Assembly (NCBI GenBank): GCA_937895825.1
Contig: CALBKP010000003.1
Location: 1-20,577, forward strand
Length of the DNA: 20,577 bases
Origin: an uncultured Alistipes sp.
GTDB lineage: Bacteria > Bacteroidota > Bacteroidia > Bacteroidales > Rikenellaceae
Direction of reading: 5' to 3'
Made by a program: the position numbers and the translations under genes. The notes beneath the pieces are model-generated. The model ran no database searches. It saw nothing but the letters and a program-made list of their open reading frames with translations, and was not told the DNA's origin. Positions 12,138 through 20,577 of the stretch are shown in pieces (the stretch's first letter is position 1; every line of letters begins with the position of its first letter).

Positions 12138-14492
12138 ATGAATATGAGAACTATTAAATCATTAATCGGTGCTCTTGTACTTGCCACGATATCGCTGTCG
12201 GCATTAGCACAAGATATAGCTCCCGCCATTAAGCCAGATGCGAAGATCGAGCGCAAAGTTGAGAAGATTCTCAAGAAGATGACCCTCGAGCAAAAGGTCG
12301 GACAGATGGCCGAGGTGGGTATTGACATGTTTGGCAATAGTGTCACTGGCGTTGCCGACGACACCAAATTTGTTCTCAAGGAGGATGTTCTGGAGGCTGT
12401 AGCCAAGGAGTATATGTTTGGCTCAGTGCTCAACGCTCCAGGCAAGGCTCTCACCGCTGAGGAGTGGAACGAACTTATCACCAAGATCAACGAGGTATCT
12501 ATCCGATACACAGGACTACCCACGCTCTATGGTATTGACGCTATCCATGGTGCCACCTACACATGGGCATCACCCCTATTCCCTCAGGAGGTAAATGCAG
12601 CAGCATCGTTCAACCGTGCCATGGTACGTAAGATGGCCGAGATGACAGCCTACGAAGTGCGTGCCAGCAATATTCCCTGGACATATTCACCTACCCTCGA
12701 CCTCGGTCGTAAGGCCTCATGGCCTCGCCAGTGGGAGAGCTTCTCGGAGGATGCCTACCTCACGGCAGAATTAGCACGCGAGATGGTTCTCGGCTACCAG
12801 GGCGAGGATCCCAACCATATCGACAAGTATCATATCGCATCGTGTCCTAAGCACTATATGGCATACGGTATGACCAACTCTGGTCAGGATCGCACGCCAG
12901 CATACGTATCTATCGCCGAGCTTCGTGAGAAACACTTCGCGCCATTCAAGGCAGCTATCGAGGCCGGTGCATTGTCTATCATGGTAAACTCGGCATCGGT
13001 TAACGGCATTCCCACACATGCCGACTACACGCTGCTTACCGAGTGGCTTAAGCAGGGCCTTAACTGGGATGGTATGATTGTCACCGACTGGGCAGACATA
13101 GCGAACCTCTACACTCGCGAGAAGATCGCAGTGGACTATAAGGATGCTATCCGCATCTCTATCAACGCTGGTGTCGATATGTCGATGATTCCCTACGACG
13201 TTAACTTCTGTCCGCTGCTGGTCGAGCTCGTTAAGGAGGGTAAGGTATCAATGGATCGTATCGACGATGCAGCACGACGCATTATTCGCATGAAGATACG
13301 CCTTGGTCTTCTTGACACTCCCAATACATATCTTAAGGACTACCCCAAGTTTCAGGGCGAGGAGATTCGCGAGGCCTGCTACCAGGCGGCTGCCGAGTCA
13401 ATCACTCTGCTTAAGAACAACGACAACATCCTCCCTCTTTCTACCAAAACACGCATACTTGTTGCTGGCCCTAATGCTGACCGCATGCGTCCATTGTGTG
13501 GTGGTTGGAGCTACTCATGGCAGGGCGACATCGTTGACAAGGTATTACCTCATGGTACTACATTCCTCGATGCTATACGCGCTATCGGTGGAGATAAGGT
13601 AACGTACGTTGCAGGTGTTGAGTACACCGACAAGGGTCACTTCGCCGATGAGTGCAACCTAAACATTGAGGCTGCCGTTAGCGCGGCACAGGGTGCTGAT
13701 GTAGTTGTCTTGTGTATCGGCGAGAACTCATACTGCGAGACTCCTGGCAACATCAACGAGATGGCTCTATCGGAGAATCAGCAGCAGTTGGCAAAGGCTC
13801 TCATTGCAACCGGAAAGCCTGTAATCCTTGTGCTAAACGAGGGTCGCGGTCGCATTATATCGTCGTTCGTCGATGGCACAGCTGCTGTTCTACACACCTA
13901 CCTTCCTGGCACGGAGGGTGCGCGAGCATTGGCCGATATCCTTTATGGCAAGGTTAACCCATCGGGTAAGCTACCCTACACCTACCAGAAGTACTCTAAC
14001 GCTATGACCACCTACGACCACAAGGTATCGGAGAGCGTTGACACAATGGAGGGCGCTTACGACTACAATGCCGTGGTATCGGCTCAGTGGGCATTTGGTT
14101 ACGGTCTGTCGTACACCGAGTTCGAGTACAGCAACCTACGTGTAGTTAGTGGCACAGAGTTTAGATCGGGCGATACCATCCGCATTGCCGTTGATGTTAA
14201 AAACGTAGGCAGTCGTAGCGGCAAGGAGAGCGTTCTACTCTTTATCAACGACGACGTAGCCTCAATCGTCCCCGATGCTCGTCGCTTGCGCGACTTCGAG
14301 AAGATCACGCTTGATGCTGGCCAGAGCACAACCGTTGAGTTTGAGGTTAAGGCCGAGGAGTTAGCATTTGCTAACAATGATGGCAGATGGCTTCTTGAGC
14401 AGGGTACTTTTACCATTCAGTGTGGCAACCTCACAGATCGCATCACCTGCACCCACTCATCACGTCTGGGCGAGAATATTCGCATGAAGTAA
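12138..14492 (+). CDS. Exported GH3 beta-glucosidase-like enzyme
   Basis: A 784-residue exported glycoside hydrolase family 3 enzyme similar to BglX. The signal peptide (about 1-25) ends S-A-L-A-Q. The N-terminal barrel has the family blocks P-T-L-Y-G-I-D-A-I-H-G, S-P-T-L-D-L-G-R and K-H-Y-M-A-Y-G. The nucleophile is D317 in M-I-V-T-D-W. The second domain carries I-T-L-L-K-N-N-D-N-I-L-P-L, and the C-terminal fibronectin-like domain follows F-G-Y-G-L-S-Y-T. The substrate is probably a beta-linked glucoside or related glycan. An in-frame ATG two codons later (M-R-T-I-K) is an equally possible start. It is followed by GH2 at 17 nt, so the two are likely co-expressed. No SusC/SusD pair is nearby. 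Confidence 0.95.
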   Translation: MNMRTIKSLIGALVLATISLSALAQDIAPAIKPDAKIERKVEKILKKMTLEQKVGQMAEVGIDMFGNSVTGVADDTKFVLKEDVLEAVAKEYMFGSVLNAPGKALTAEEWNELITKINEVSIRYTGLPTLYGIDAIHGATYTWASPLFPQEVNAAASFNRAMVRKMAEMTAYEVRASNIPWTYSPTLDLGRKASWPRQWESFSEDAYLTAELAREMVLGYQGEDPNHIDKYHIASCPKHYMAYGMTNSGQDRTPAYVSIAELREKHFAPFKAAIEAGALSIMVNSASVNGIPTHADYTLLTEWLKQGLNWDGMIVTDWADIANLYTREKIAVDYKDAIRISINAGVDMSMIPYDVNFCPLLVELVKEGKVSMDRIDDAARRIIRMKIRLGLLDTPNTYLKDYPKFQGEEIREACYQAAAESITLLKNNDNILPLSTKTRILVAGPNADRMRPLCGGWSYSWQGDIVDKVLPHGTTFLDAIRAIGGDKVTYVAGVEYTDKGHFADECNLNIEAAVSAAQGADVVVLCIGENSYCETPGNINEMALSENQQQLAKALIATGKPVILVLNEGRGRIISSFVDGTAAVLHTYLPGTEGARALADILYGKVNPSGKLPYTYQKYSNAMTTYDHKVSESVDTMEGAYDYNAVVSAQWAFGYGLSYTEFEYSNLRVVSGTEFRSGDTIRIAVDVKNVGSRSGKESVLLFINDDVASIVPDARRLRDFEKITLDAGQSTTVEFEVKAEELAFANNDGRWLLEQGTFTIQCGNLTDRITCTHSSRLGENIRMK

Positions 14493-14509
14493 ACTAACTA
14501 TATAACACT

Positions 14510-17029
14510 ATGAGAAAATATCTATTCTGTACACTCATACTCGTCGCATCCCTAATCACGGGATGTCAAACTGATTCTGACACACGCAAGATCGAGGATT
14601 TCAACTTCGACTGGTGCTTTACGCTGGGTGACGATGCGTCTTACGCTACCGCCGAGTATGACGACTCCAGTTGGCGTAAACTACACCTACCCCATGACTG
14701 GAGTGTCGAGGGTGAGTTCGATGCAAACAATCCATCAACGCCAGCTGGTGGTGCTCTCCCAGGAGGCATTGGTTGGTATCGCAAACACTTTACAACCCCC
14801 AATATCGAAAACAGGGTTGTAAACGTTGAGTTCGATGGTATCTTTATGAATAGTACGGTATATGTCAATGGCCATGAGGTGGGCTTCCGCCCCTACGGCT
14901 ACTCGTCGCTTTCGTACGACATCACTCCGTTTCTTAACCCCGCTGGTGAGCAAAATACCATCGCTGTCCGTTGCGACAACTCCGACCAGCCAAACTCTCG
15001 TTGGTATGCCGGTTGTGGCATCTATCGCAACGTGCGCCTTGTTGTAACTTCTGACATCTTTGTAGAGTATTGCGGAACATACATCACCACGCCTAAGGTT
15101 AGCGACAAGTCGGCCACCATCAATGCCGAGGTCACAATCACAAATAAGGGCAAGGCTGATCGTAACATTACTGTTGTCAACGACATCCTCAATGCCCTCG
15201 ACAAGCGTGTTTGCCGCACAAAGGCCACAAAACTTATACCTGCGGGCGAGAGCGTGCAGGTTACAATGGACATCACCATCCCTACACCTCACCGCTGGGA
15301 TGTCGACGATCCATATATGTATACCATGCGCACCAGCATCGAGGATCACGACATCAAGCTCGATGAGTATAACACTCCGTTTGGTATTCGCGAGTTTAAG
15401 TTTGATGCCGACACCGGCTTCTGGCTCAATGGTCGCAACATAAAGCTCCTCGGTGTATGTATGCACCACGATTTGGGAGCTCTCGGCACGGCGGTACATC
15501 GTCGCGCCTTAGAGCGCCAGCTCGACATCTTGGAGTCATTTGGTGTGAATGCTATCCGCACGTCGCACAACCCTCCCACACCCGAGCTATTGGATATGTG
15601 CGACCAGCGTGGCATCCTCGTTATGGACGAGGCCTTCGACATGTGGCGACGTGCTAAGACGCAGTACGACTATGCTCGTTTCTTCGACGAGTGGCACGAG
15701 AAGGACCTCATTGACTTTGTTAAGCGCGACCGAAACCACCCATCTATCGTTATGTGGTCGGTAGGCAACGAGATTCTTGAGCAGTGGGACTCTGACGAGC
15801 AGCACAACCTCGAGGATCTACCCACCGAGCAACGCAACCTTCTAATGAACTTCCTTGCTAAGAACGCTAAGGGTGAGATTACCGATGCCGATATGAACCC
15901 CAACGTGTTACTCACACGACACATCGTCGCTACACTCAAGGAGTACGACAACACTCGCCCCGTAACGGCTGGCTGCAATGAGACACGTCCGTTCAACAAC
16001 CTGCTTCGTTCTGGTGCTATCGACATTGTTGGCTTCAACTACCACGAAAAGGACTACGACTCGGTGCGCGTATGGTATCCTGGCATGCCATTCATCGGTT
16101 CGGAAACAGCATCGGCACTCAACAGCCGCGGATTCTACCTCCACCCATCAAGTGAACTCCACGTGGTGCCCGAACGTTGGGATCTACCATACGACACCGA
16201 CCACCACCAGTGTTCGGCTTATGATAACTCACGCGCACCATGGGCAACACTCCACGAGGAGGCATGGACTGTTGTTCGCGACAGAGATTACTGCGCTGGC
16301 ACATTCGTTTGGACTGGCTTCGACTATATAGGTGAGCCTACGCCCTACTCATGGCCTTCACGCTCGTCGTACTTTGGTATTGTTGATCTCTGCGGTTTCC
16401 CAAAGGATTGTTACTACATGTACCGCTCGGAGTGGACAGATAATCCTACGCTCCACCTATTTCCACACTGGAACTGGACCGAGGGCGAGAAGATAGACCT
16501 CTGGTGCTACTACAACACTGCCGACGAGGTTGAACTCTTCGTAAATGGTGTGTCGATGGGTCGTAGTCGCAAGACCGACAAGCGTTTGCACGCTATCTGG
16601 GAGGGCATTACATTCACCCCTGGCGAGATTACTGCCGTTGGTTATAAGGATGGCAAGGAGATTATGCGCCACACGCGAAAGAGTGCTGGCGAGCCTGATC
16701 GCATCGTTCTTAGCCCTGATCGTACAGAGATTACGGCAGATGGCTACGACCTCTCGTACATCGCCATCGACTGCGTTGATGCCAATGGCAACTTTATGCC
16801 TACGGCCATGAACCAGCTATACTTCACGGTAGAGGGTACAGGCGAACTCGTCGGTGTCGACAATGGTAACTCGGCAGGCACGGAGTCACTCAAGGGCAAT
16901 AAGATGAAACTCTTTAATGGCAAAGCACTTGCTATCGTTCGTTCAATAAAGGACACACCTGGAAGTATTATCCTTACCGTTACGGGTGATGGCATCGAGG
17001 GTGCCGAGGTGATAATCACAAGCAAGTAA
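14510..17029 (+). CDS. GH2 beta-galactosidase-type lipoprotein
   Basis: An 839-residue glycoside hydrolase family 2 protein with a lipoprotein signal (MRKYLFCTLILVASLITGC19). The domain order is a sugar-binding jelly roll (about 30-185), an Ig-like sandwich (about 190-300), the catalytic barrel (about 300-600), then C-terminal Ig-like domains of the DUF4982 and Big/invasin kind. The catalytic acid/base is E421 in S-V-G-N-E-I-L, and the nucleophile is E532 in F-I-G-S-E-T-A-S. The block N-A-I-R-T-S-H-N-P-P is standard. It likely cleaves beta-galactosides, though beta-glucuronidase or beta-mannosidase activity cannot be excluded. It is membrane-anchored and follows GH3 by 17 nt, so the two probably act on one glycan. 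Confidence 0.95.
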   Translation: MRKYLFCTLILVASLITGCQTDSDTRKIEDFNFDWCFTLGDDASYATAEYDDSSWRKLHLPHDWSVEGEFDANNPSTPAGGALPGGIGWYRKHFTTPNIENRVVNVEFDGIFMNSTVYVNGHEVGFRPYGYSSLSYDITPFLNPAGEQNTIAVRCDNSDQPNSRWYAGCGIYRNVRLVVTSDIFVEYCGTYITTPKVSDKSATINAEVTITNKGKADRNITVVNDILNALDKRVCRTKATKLIPAGESVQVTMDITIPTPHRWDVDDPYMYTMRTSIEDHDIKLDEYNTPFGIREFKFDADTGFWLNGRNIKLLGVCMHHDLGALGTAVHRRALERQLDILESFGVNAIRTSHNPPTPELLDMCDQRGILVMDEAFDMWRRAKTQYDYARFFDEWHEKDLIDFVKRDRNHPSIVMWSVGNEILEQWDSDEQHNLEDLPTEQRNLLMNFLAKNAKGEITDADMNPNVLLTRHIVATLKEYDNTRPVTAGCNETRPFNNLLRSGAIDIVGFNYHEKDYDSVRVWYPGMPFIGSETASALNSRGFYLHPSSELHVVPERWDLPYDTDHHQCSAYDNSRAPWATLHEEAWTVVRDRDYCAGTFVWTGFDYIGEPTPYSWPSRSSYFGIVDLCGFPKDCYYMYRSEWTDNPTLHLFPHWNWTEGEKIDLWCYYNTADEVELFVNGVSMGRSRKTDKRLHAIWEGITFTPGEITAVGYKDGKEIMRHTRKSAGEPDRIVLSPDRTEITADGYDLSYIAIDCVDANGNFMPTAMNQLYFTVEGTGELVGVDNGNSAGTESLKGNKMKLFNGKALAIVRSIKDTPGSIILTVTGDGIEGAEVIITSK

Positions 17030-17050
17030 ACTGCAACCAATGGACAAGCA

Positions 17051-17077
17051 GAGTCGTCGTAATCGTGGCGGCGACTC
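17051..17077 (+). other. Hairpin between GH2 and the YgbA-like gene
   Basis: GAGTCGTCG (17051-17059) pairs with CGGCGACTC (17069-17077) with one G-T wobble and a 9-nt loop. No T-run follows, so it is not a normal terminator. It sits 17 nt before the proposed start codon and may process or stabilise the mRNA. Confidence 0.5.
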
Positions 17078-17094
17078 TCCTAATTACGAAGAGT

Positions 17095-17388
17095 ATGACC
17101 AAGATAGAGAGAGAAAAGAGGGTTGTGAGCCGCATGATTGAGTTATACTGCAAGCATAACCTCAAGCTTAGCACTATAACCGAGGAGTACAAGGCACTCG
17201 AAGCATACGCACACAAGAGGCTCGACGGGTGTAAATTTGGCGAGGAGAAGCCCGCATGCAAGCGGTGCCCGATACATTGTTACAAGCCCGAGATGCGCGA
17301 GAAGATTCGTGCTGTAATGCGCTGGGCAGGACCTCGAATGTTGATCTACGATCCCATTGCAGCAATACGTCATCTACTCAACAAATAA
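17095..17388 (+). CDS. YgbA-like nitrosative-stress protein
   Basis: A 97-residue protein of the YgbA_NO family (nitrous oxide-stimulated promoter). Four cysteines form the conserved cluster: C46, C55, C58 and C62 in D-G-C-K-F-G-E...A-C-K-R-C-P-I-H-C-Y-K-P. R-A-V-M-R-W-A-G-P-R-M follows. The cluster suggests a metal or iron-sulfur site. Family members in enteric bacteria are induced by nitric oxide, but the biochemical role is uncertain. I chose the ATG at 17095 over the in-frame GTG at 17065 because the added residues are unlike the family and the GTG lies in the hairpin. msrA follows 10 nt after its stop, suggesting a joint stress role. Confidence 0.88.
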   Translation: MTKIEREKRVVSRMIELYCKHNLKLSTITEEYKALEAYAHKRLDGCKFGEEKPACKRCPIHCYKPEMREKIRAVMRWAGPRMLIYDPIAAIRHLLNK

Positions 17389-17398
17389 GTTCAGATGT

Positions 17399-17908
17399 AT
17401 GAATAAGAGAATCTATTTCGCAGGAGGTTGTTTCTGGGGCACAGAGCACTACTTCAAGCAGATACGCGGCGTTATATCAACACAAGCAGGATATGCCAAC
17501 GGCACCGTTCCCAACCCTACGTACGAGGAGGTATATACCGACAGAACAGGCTATGCCGAGACCGTTATGGTAGAGTACAACCCTGAGGTGGTATCGCTCA
17601 CGCTCCTATGCGAGCTATTCTTCCGCTCTATAGACCCCACGTCACTCAACCGTCAAGGCAACGACATCGGCACACGCTATCGCACTGGCGTATACTACAC
17701 CTCTGACGAGGACTATGATACCATAGGTAAGGTATATGCCGATATCGAGCGTATCATTGGCGAGACATTAGTCGTTGAGGTTGAGCCGCTCCAGAACTTC
17801 TACGCTGCCGAGGAGTATCATCAAGACTACCTCGACAAGAACCCCATGGGCTACTGCCACATTCCTCGCGCACTAATGCTTATGGCTCGCGAGGCAAACC
17901 GCGAATAG
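17399..17908 (+). CDS. msrA: Peptide methionine sulfoxide reductase A
   Basis: A 169-residue MsrA that reduces the S-form of methionine sulfoxide in proteins. The active-site motif G-G-C11-F-W-G is exact and the family blocks G-Y-A-N-G and E-V-Y-T-D-R-T-G-Y-A-E are present. A likely resolving cysteine is C153 in N-P-M-G-Y-C-H-I. No signal peptide is present, so it is cytoplasmic. I chose the ATG at 17399 over the in-frame ATG at 17357, because the earlier start would overlap the YgbA-like gene and add residues unlike the family. There is no MsrB domain or gene nearby. It ends one base before the stop of the convergent GH20 gene. Confidence 0.96.
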   Translation: MNKRIYFAGGCFWGTEHYFKQIRGVISTQAGYANGTVPNPTYEEVYTDRTGYAETVMVEYNPEVVSLTLLCELFFRSIDPTSLNRQGNDIGTRYRTGVYYTSDEDYDTIGKVYADIERIIGETLVVEVEPLQNFYAAEEYHQDYLDKNPMGYCHIPRALMLMAREANRE

Positions 17909-17909
17909 C

Positions 17910-20078
17910 CTATAACTGTGGCCAGATGGTGGGTGGCTGAATTGACACCCACTCTGCGCCATTTCCGCGCGATGTTGCCGTGATACGCACAGCCTTAATT
18001 GCTCGGTCTGGACTATCTATATAAAACATTCCCGCCTCCAAATCTCCTACGCGCTCGAAATGCGCACCATCGTAGCTCACCTCCACATATCCGTTCTCAA
18101 AGATATAGCGCGGCAGCTGGAAGTTACCCGTTGCCACCTTCATACGACGACACTTAACCGGATTATCGAACGTAAACATCACCCAATCGCCCACATCGGC
18201 AGTTCGCGACGTACGAGCCAAACGACCGTAGCCCTGCGCCTTTTCGAACGAGAACGCCTCTCTATCGCCCATCGACGACGTAATCTTAAAGGCAGGCGTT
18301 ATCGTGCGGAAGTGAGCATCAACGCCCGCTTCAGGCGACATAGCTCTACCACGACGTGAGACGAACGAATAATGTGCTGGCATTGTCGTCGTGATAGGCT
18401 CGGTATAAATATGCTCTTCGCCACTTGGCTCGCACTTATAATATAACGTGCTACCATCATCAACAATGGCACTCAACACTCCATCCGCATATTTTACCTT
18501 GGGCGGCATAAGTCGATATGCGATACCCATAGCATCCATCCTCGCATAGTGCGAAGTCATGCGACGATAGAAGTCTTCCACATCACGATCATCTCCATCA
18601 ACCCATGCTATCTCCGACAGAGCCAACACGCGTGGGAAAGTCTGATAGTGCAGATAGTCTGCTGTTTCGGGATTTCGCGAAGCGTATGCCTCGCTAAAGA
18701 ATGAAGCCTCGCAACCAATTATGTTTTGATGCTCATTTGATGTAAAACCAACGCCCGAGGGGGTAAAGCCATAAACCTTTGTCCAGTCGAATATCGCCGC
18801 CCAGTCGTGGCCAGGCTCACGCGGTGTCTGTTTCATATCGAAGTAGAAGTACTGGCCAGGCATCACGACAACATCGTAGCCCGCAGCTGCAGCCTCACGA
18901 CACTCCTTCACACCCTCCCAGCCATATACGCGTGTAAGAGAATTGAGATTACCTCCATCAATGGCCTCGTTCCACACAGCAGGCAGTTTACCATAGTTAG
19001 CAAGAATATCTACCACACGCGACATGAAATATCGCTGCAACTCCTCGGTCGAGGTCATCCCTTCACGCTGCATCAGCGCCTTGCAATCGGGGCAGCGTCG
19101 CCACTGCGACATATCTACCTCGTCACCTCCTATATGTATATACTTCGATGGGAACATTGCACATACCTCCGCAAGGATATCCTCGATAAGGATGTAGTTC
19201 TCCTCCGACGCTGGACAAAATGCCGAGCGTGTATCATAGCCAAAGGCCGCTGAGGTATTCGACGTGTAGTTACACAATATCTCAGGGTGGAGCGTTGCTA
19301 TGCATAGGCTATGTCCTGGGAGGTCTATCTCGGGTATAACGGTTATGTTACGCACACGTGCATACTCCACAATCTCGGCTATATCCTGCTTCGTGTAGTA
19401 ACCACCCCATCGCTCGTTCCACTTACCATATCGCGGCCATATCTTCGCATCACCACCACGGAAGCCACCCTCGCGTGCAAGCTCAGGGTGCGACTCTATA
19501 TCTATACGCCACGCCTCGTCGTCGGTAAGGTGCAGACGTAGGTTATTTATCTTATGGTAGGCCAAAAGCTCGATATACTCCTTGATAGCCTCGACATCCA
19601 TCCATGTACGACATACGTCGAGCATAAAACCACGATGCGACCAACGCGGGCTATCCTCAATGACACAACAACACACCTCCGTAGGCAGCGAGCAACCATC
19701 ACCATAGATACCTTTGGGAAGTAATTGCAGAAGCGTAACTGCACCATTAAATACTCCGCCATACGCTCCACCAAATATATCAACGCCACTATCCGTAACC
19801 TCCAATCTATACTCCTCCGCAGATAGCGACGTATCAAGATGGAGCCTGATAGCACCACCGCTACGGGTTATACCTATGTTAACATGCTCGGCAAGGTATC
19901 GTGCCACGGGTAGTAGTTCATTATCAAGCGTTCCGATATTTGCATGCTTACTTAACGTAAACCCACTTCCACTCACCACAACAGATTGTGGCGTAGGGAT
20001 TATGTTAATATCCTGAGCTGAAGCCCATGATACAAATATCGCCACCGCTAAAAGGGTTGCTATTACTCGTTGTTTCAT
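17910..20078 (-). CDS. Exported GH20 beta-N-acetylhexosaminidase
   Basis: A 722-residue glycoside hydrolase family 20 enzyme with a signal peptide (MKQRVIATLLAVAIFVSWASAQ). The N-terminal GH20b-like domain is at about 25-135 and the catalytic barrel at about 140-490, starting S-H-R-G-F-M-L-D. The catalytic pair is D319-E320 in H-I-G-G-D-E-V-D. A C-terminal domain (about 590-720) with V-E-V-S-Y-D-G-A-H-F-E-R-V-G looks like an F5/8-type (discoidin) carbohydrate-binding domain. It releases terminal N-acetylglucosamine or N-acetylgalactosamine, likely from host or bacterial glycans. It is monocistronic with its own promoter. Its 3' end meets msrA with a one-base gap and no terminator, so transcripts may overlap. 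Confidence 0.96.
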   Translation of the reverse strand: MKQRVIATLLAVAIFVSWASAQDINIIPTPQSVVVSGSGFTLSKHANIGTLDNELLPVARYLAEHVNIGITRSGGAIRLHLDTSLSAEEYRLEVTDSGVDIFGGAYGGVFNGAVTLLQLLPKGIYGDGCSLPTEVCCCVIEDSPRWSHRGFMLDVCRTWMDVEAIKEYIELLAYHKINNLRLHLTDDEAWRIDIESHPELAREGGFRGGDAKIWPRYGKWNERWGGYYTKQDIAEIVEYARVRNITVIPEIDLPGHSLCIATLHPEILCNYTSNTSAAFGYDTRSAFCPASEENYILIEDILAEVCAMFPSKYIHIGGDEVDMSQWRRCPDCKALMQREGMTSTEELQRYFMSRVVDILANYGKLPAVWNEAIDGGNLNSLTRVYGWEGVKECREAAAAGYDVVVMPGQYFYFDMKQTPREPGHDWAAIFDWTKVYGFTPSGVGFTSNEHQNIIGCEASFFSEAYASRNPETADYLHYQTFPRVLALSEIAWVDGDDRDVEDFYRRMTSHYARMDAMGIAYRLMPPKVKYADGVLSAIVDDGSTLYYKCEPSGEEHIYTEPITTTMPAHYSFVSRRGRAMSPEAGVDAHFRTITPAFKITSSMGDREAFSFEKAQGYGRLARTSRTADVGDWVMFTFDNPVKCRRMKVATGNFQLPRYIFENGYVEVSYDGAHFERVGDLEAGMFYIDSPDRAIKAVRITATSRGNGAEWVSIQPPTIWPQL

Positions 20079-20100
20079 ACCAATTAGATATTTATGGTAA

Positions 20101-20133
20101 CAAAGTTACTAATTTATTTTCTGGTTTTGCAAA
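20101..20133 (-). promoter_or_regulatory. Promoter of the GH20 gene
   Basis: On the minus strand: TTTG (20130-20133), a 21-bp spacer, then TAACTTTG (20101-20108). The leader to the ATG is about 15-20 nt. The -7 equals that of the DUF1295 gene. Confidence 0.75.
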
Positions 20134-20150
20134 TGCACCTTATTAGATGG

Positions 20151-20185
20151 AAAAGCGACTGCCCAAGCATATGCCTCGGCAGTCG
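20151..20185 (-). terminator. Terminator of gpmI
   Basis: CGACTGCC (20156-20163) pairs perfectly with GGCAGTCG (20178-20185), and the loop has a further AGGC/GCTT pairing. On the minus strand a short CTTTTC follows. The T-run is only four bases, so strength is moderate. Confidence 0.8.
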
Positions 20186-20208
20186 ACCTTAATACTAAAT
20201 ATGGGTAA

Positions 20209-20577
20209 CTACTTATACTCCACCAACGATTCGCCAGTCATCTCAGCAGGTTTCTCCAGACCCATAAGGTCGAGAACGGTGGGTGCTACGTCGGCAAGGA
20301 TACCATCCTTAACACGCGCTACCCTATCCGAAACGACAACGATAGGTACGGGATTCAACGAGTGTGCCGTGTTTGGCGTGCCATCAGGGTTAACAGCGTT
20401 GTCTGCGTTGCCGTGGTCGGCAATCTGCACAACCTCATAGCCGTTAGCCTTAGCAGCCTCGACAACATCCCTGACGCACTCGTCAACAGCCTTGACAGCC
20501 TTCTCGATAGCCTCATATACGCCAGTGTGACCGACCATATCACCATTAGCGAAGTTCAAGCAGATGAAGTCGTACTT
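20209..20577 (-). CDS. gpmI: Phosphoglycerate mutase (2,3-BPG-independent), C-terminal part
   Basis: The last 122 residues of GpmI, running off the right edge of the window. It interconverts 3- and 2-phosphoglycerate in glycolysis in the cytoplasm. The visible part carries the metal-binding blocks N-F-A-N-G-D-M-V-G-H-T-G, V-V-Q-I-A-D-H-G-N-A-D and T-A-H-S-L-N-P-V-P, and ends with the usual D-V-A-P-T-V-L-D-L-M-G-L block. The start lies outside the window, and the first visible codons (K-Y-D-F-I-C) are in frame. A terminator follows directly. It is a housekeeping gene, which supports a chromosomal origin for this segment. Confidence 0.97.
   Translation of the reverse strand, partial: KYDFICLNFANGDMVGHTGVYEAIEKAVKAVDECVRDVVEAAKANGYEVVQIADHGNADNAVNPDGTPNTAHSLNPVPIVVVSDRVARVKDGILADVAPTVLDLMGLEKPAEMTGESLVEYK

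Noticed and set aside
14735..15499. 254-codon minus-strand frame inside GH2
   Set aside because: It lies wholly within a strongly supported GH2 gene with catalytic residues; no promoter or family signature.
17040..17141. A 33-codon hydrophilic frame starting ATG just after the GH2 stop
   Set aside because: It overlaps the start of the YgbA-like gene in another frame, spans the hairpin and has no recognisable features.
18807..19253. Plus-strand frame inside the GH20 gene
   Set aside because: It covers the catalytic region of GH20 in antisense and shows no protein-family features.
1..20577. CRISPR array, tRNA/rRNA genes, insertion sequences or phage genes
   Set aside because: No regularly spaced repeats, transposase, integrase, terminal inverted repeats or cloverleaf-like sequence was seen.

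Overview
The window looks like a chromosomal segment from a gut-type member of the Bacteroidales. Nearly every start region carries the Bacteroidetes promoter pattern (a -33 TTTG/TTG, about 19-21 bp, then a -7 TAnnTTTG). The gene content also fits: DUF4369/TlpA lipoproteins, an ECF sigma with a short anti-sigma, a GIN-like secreted protein, and exported GH3, GH2 and GH20 glycosidases. A Rikenellaceae/Alistipes-like source is plausible, but this is inference from style and not proved by any marker.

Layout. 1-339: the 3' end of a gene resembling DUF2508/YaaL, unusual for this phylum. 443-2116 (minus): a small winged-helix protein, a rubredoxin, and a DUF4369-thioredoxin lipoprotein. 2317-4382 (plus): a small lipoprotein of unknown function, whose promoter spacer contains a G8 run, and an exported S41 protease. 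4501-6722 (plus): an operon of ECF sigma, anti-sigma overlapping by 8 bp, and two small exported proteins, the second GIN/DUF2807-like. 6748-7844 (minus): nrtR (an intact Nudix box plus a winged helix) followed by a truncated ADP-ribosylglycohydrolase. The nrtR promoter is bracketed by two near-identical palindromes whose centres are 52 bp apart. 7977-8786 (minus): a DUF1295-type membrane protein. 8969-17908 (plus): a long co-directional run of an M16 protease pair, an HD hydrolase, GH3, GH2, YgbA-like protein and MsrA. 17910-20078 (minus): GH20 hexosaminidase, convergent with msrA with 1 nt between stop codons. 20209-20577 (minus): the C-terminal part of GpmI.

How the genes fit together. One theme is glycan breakdown in the periplasm or at the surface (GH3, GH2, GH20), with no SusC/SusD pair in the window. 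A second is redox and nitrosative stress (rubredoxin, thioredoxin-like lipoprotein, MsrA, YgbA). A third is envelope proteolysis and signalling (S41, M16 pair, sigma/anti-sigma). The nrtR region is the clearest regulatory circuit that can be read from sequence: an autoregulated ADP-ribose/NAD-type regulator whose usual partner enzyme has decayed.

I see no tRNA, rRNA, CRISPR array, insertion sequence or recognisable defence system. No gap between genes exceeds about 200 bases. I did not find a clear entirely new system. The best leads are the nrtR operator pair beside a broken target gene, the G8 promoter and the four-gene sigma operon.
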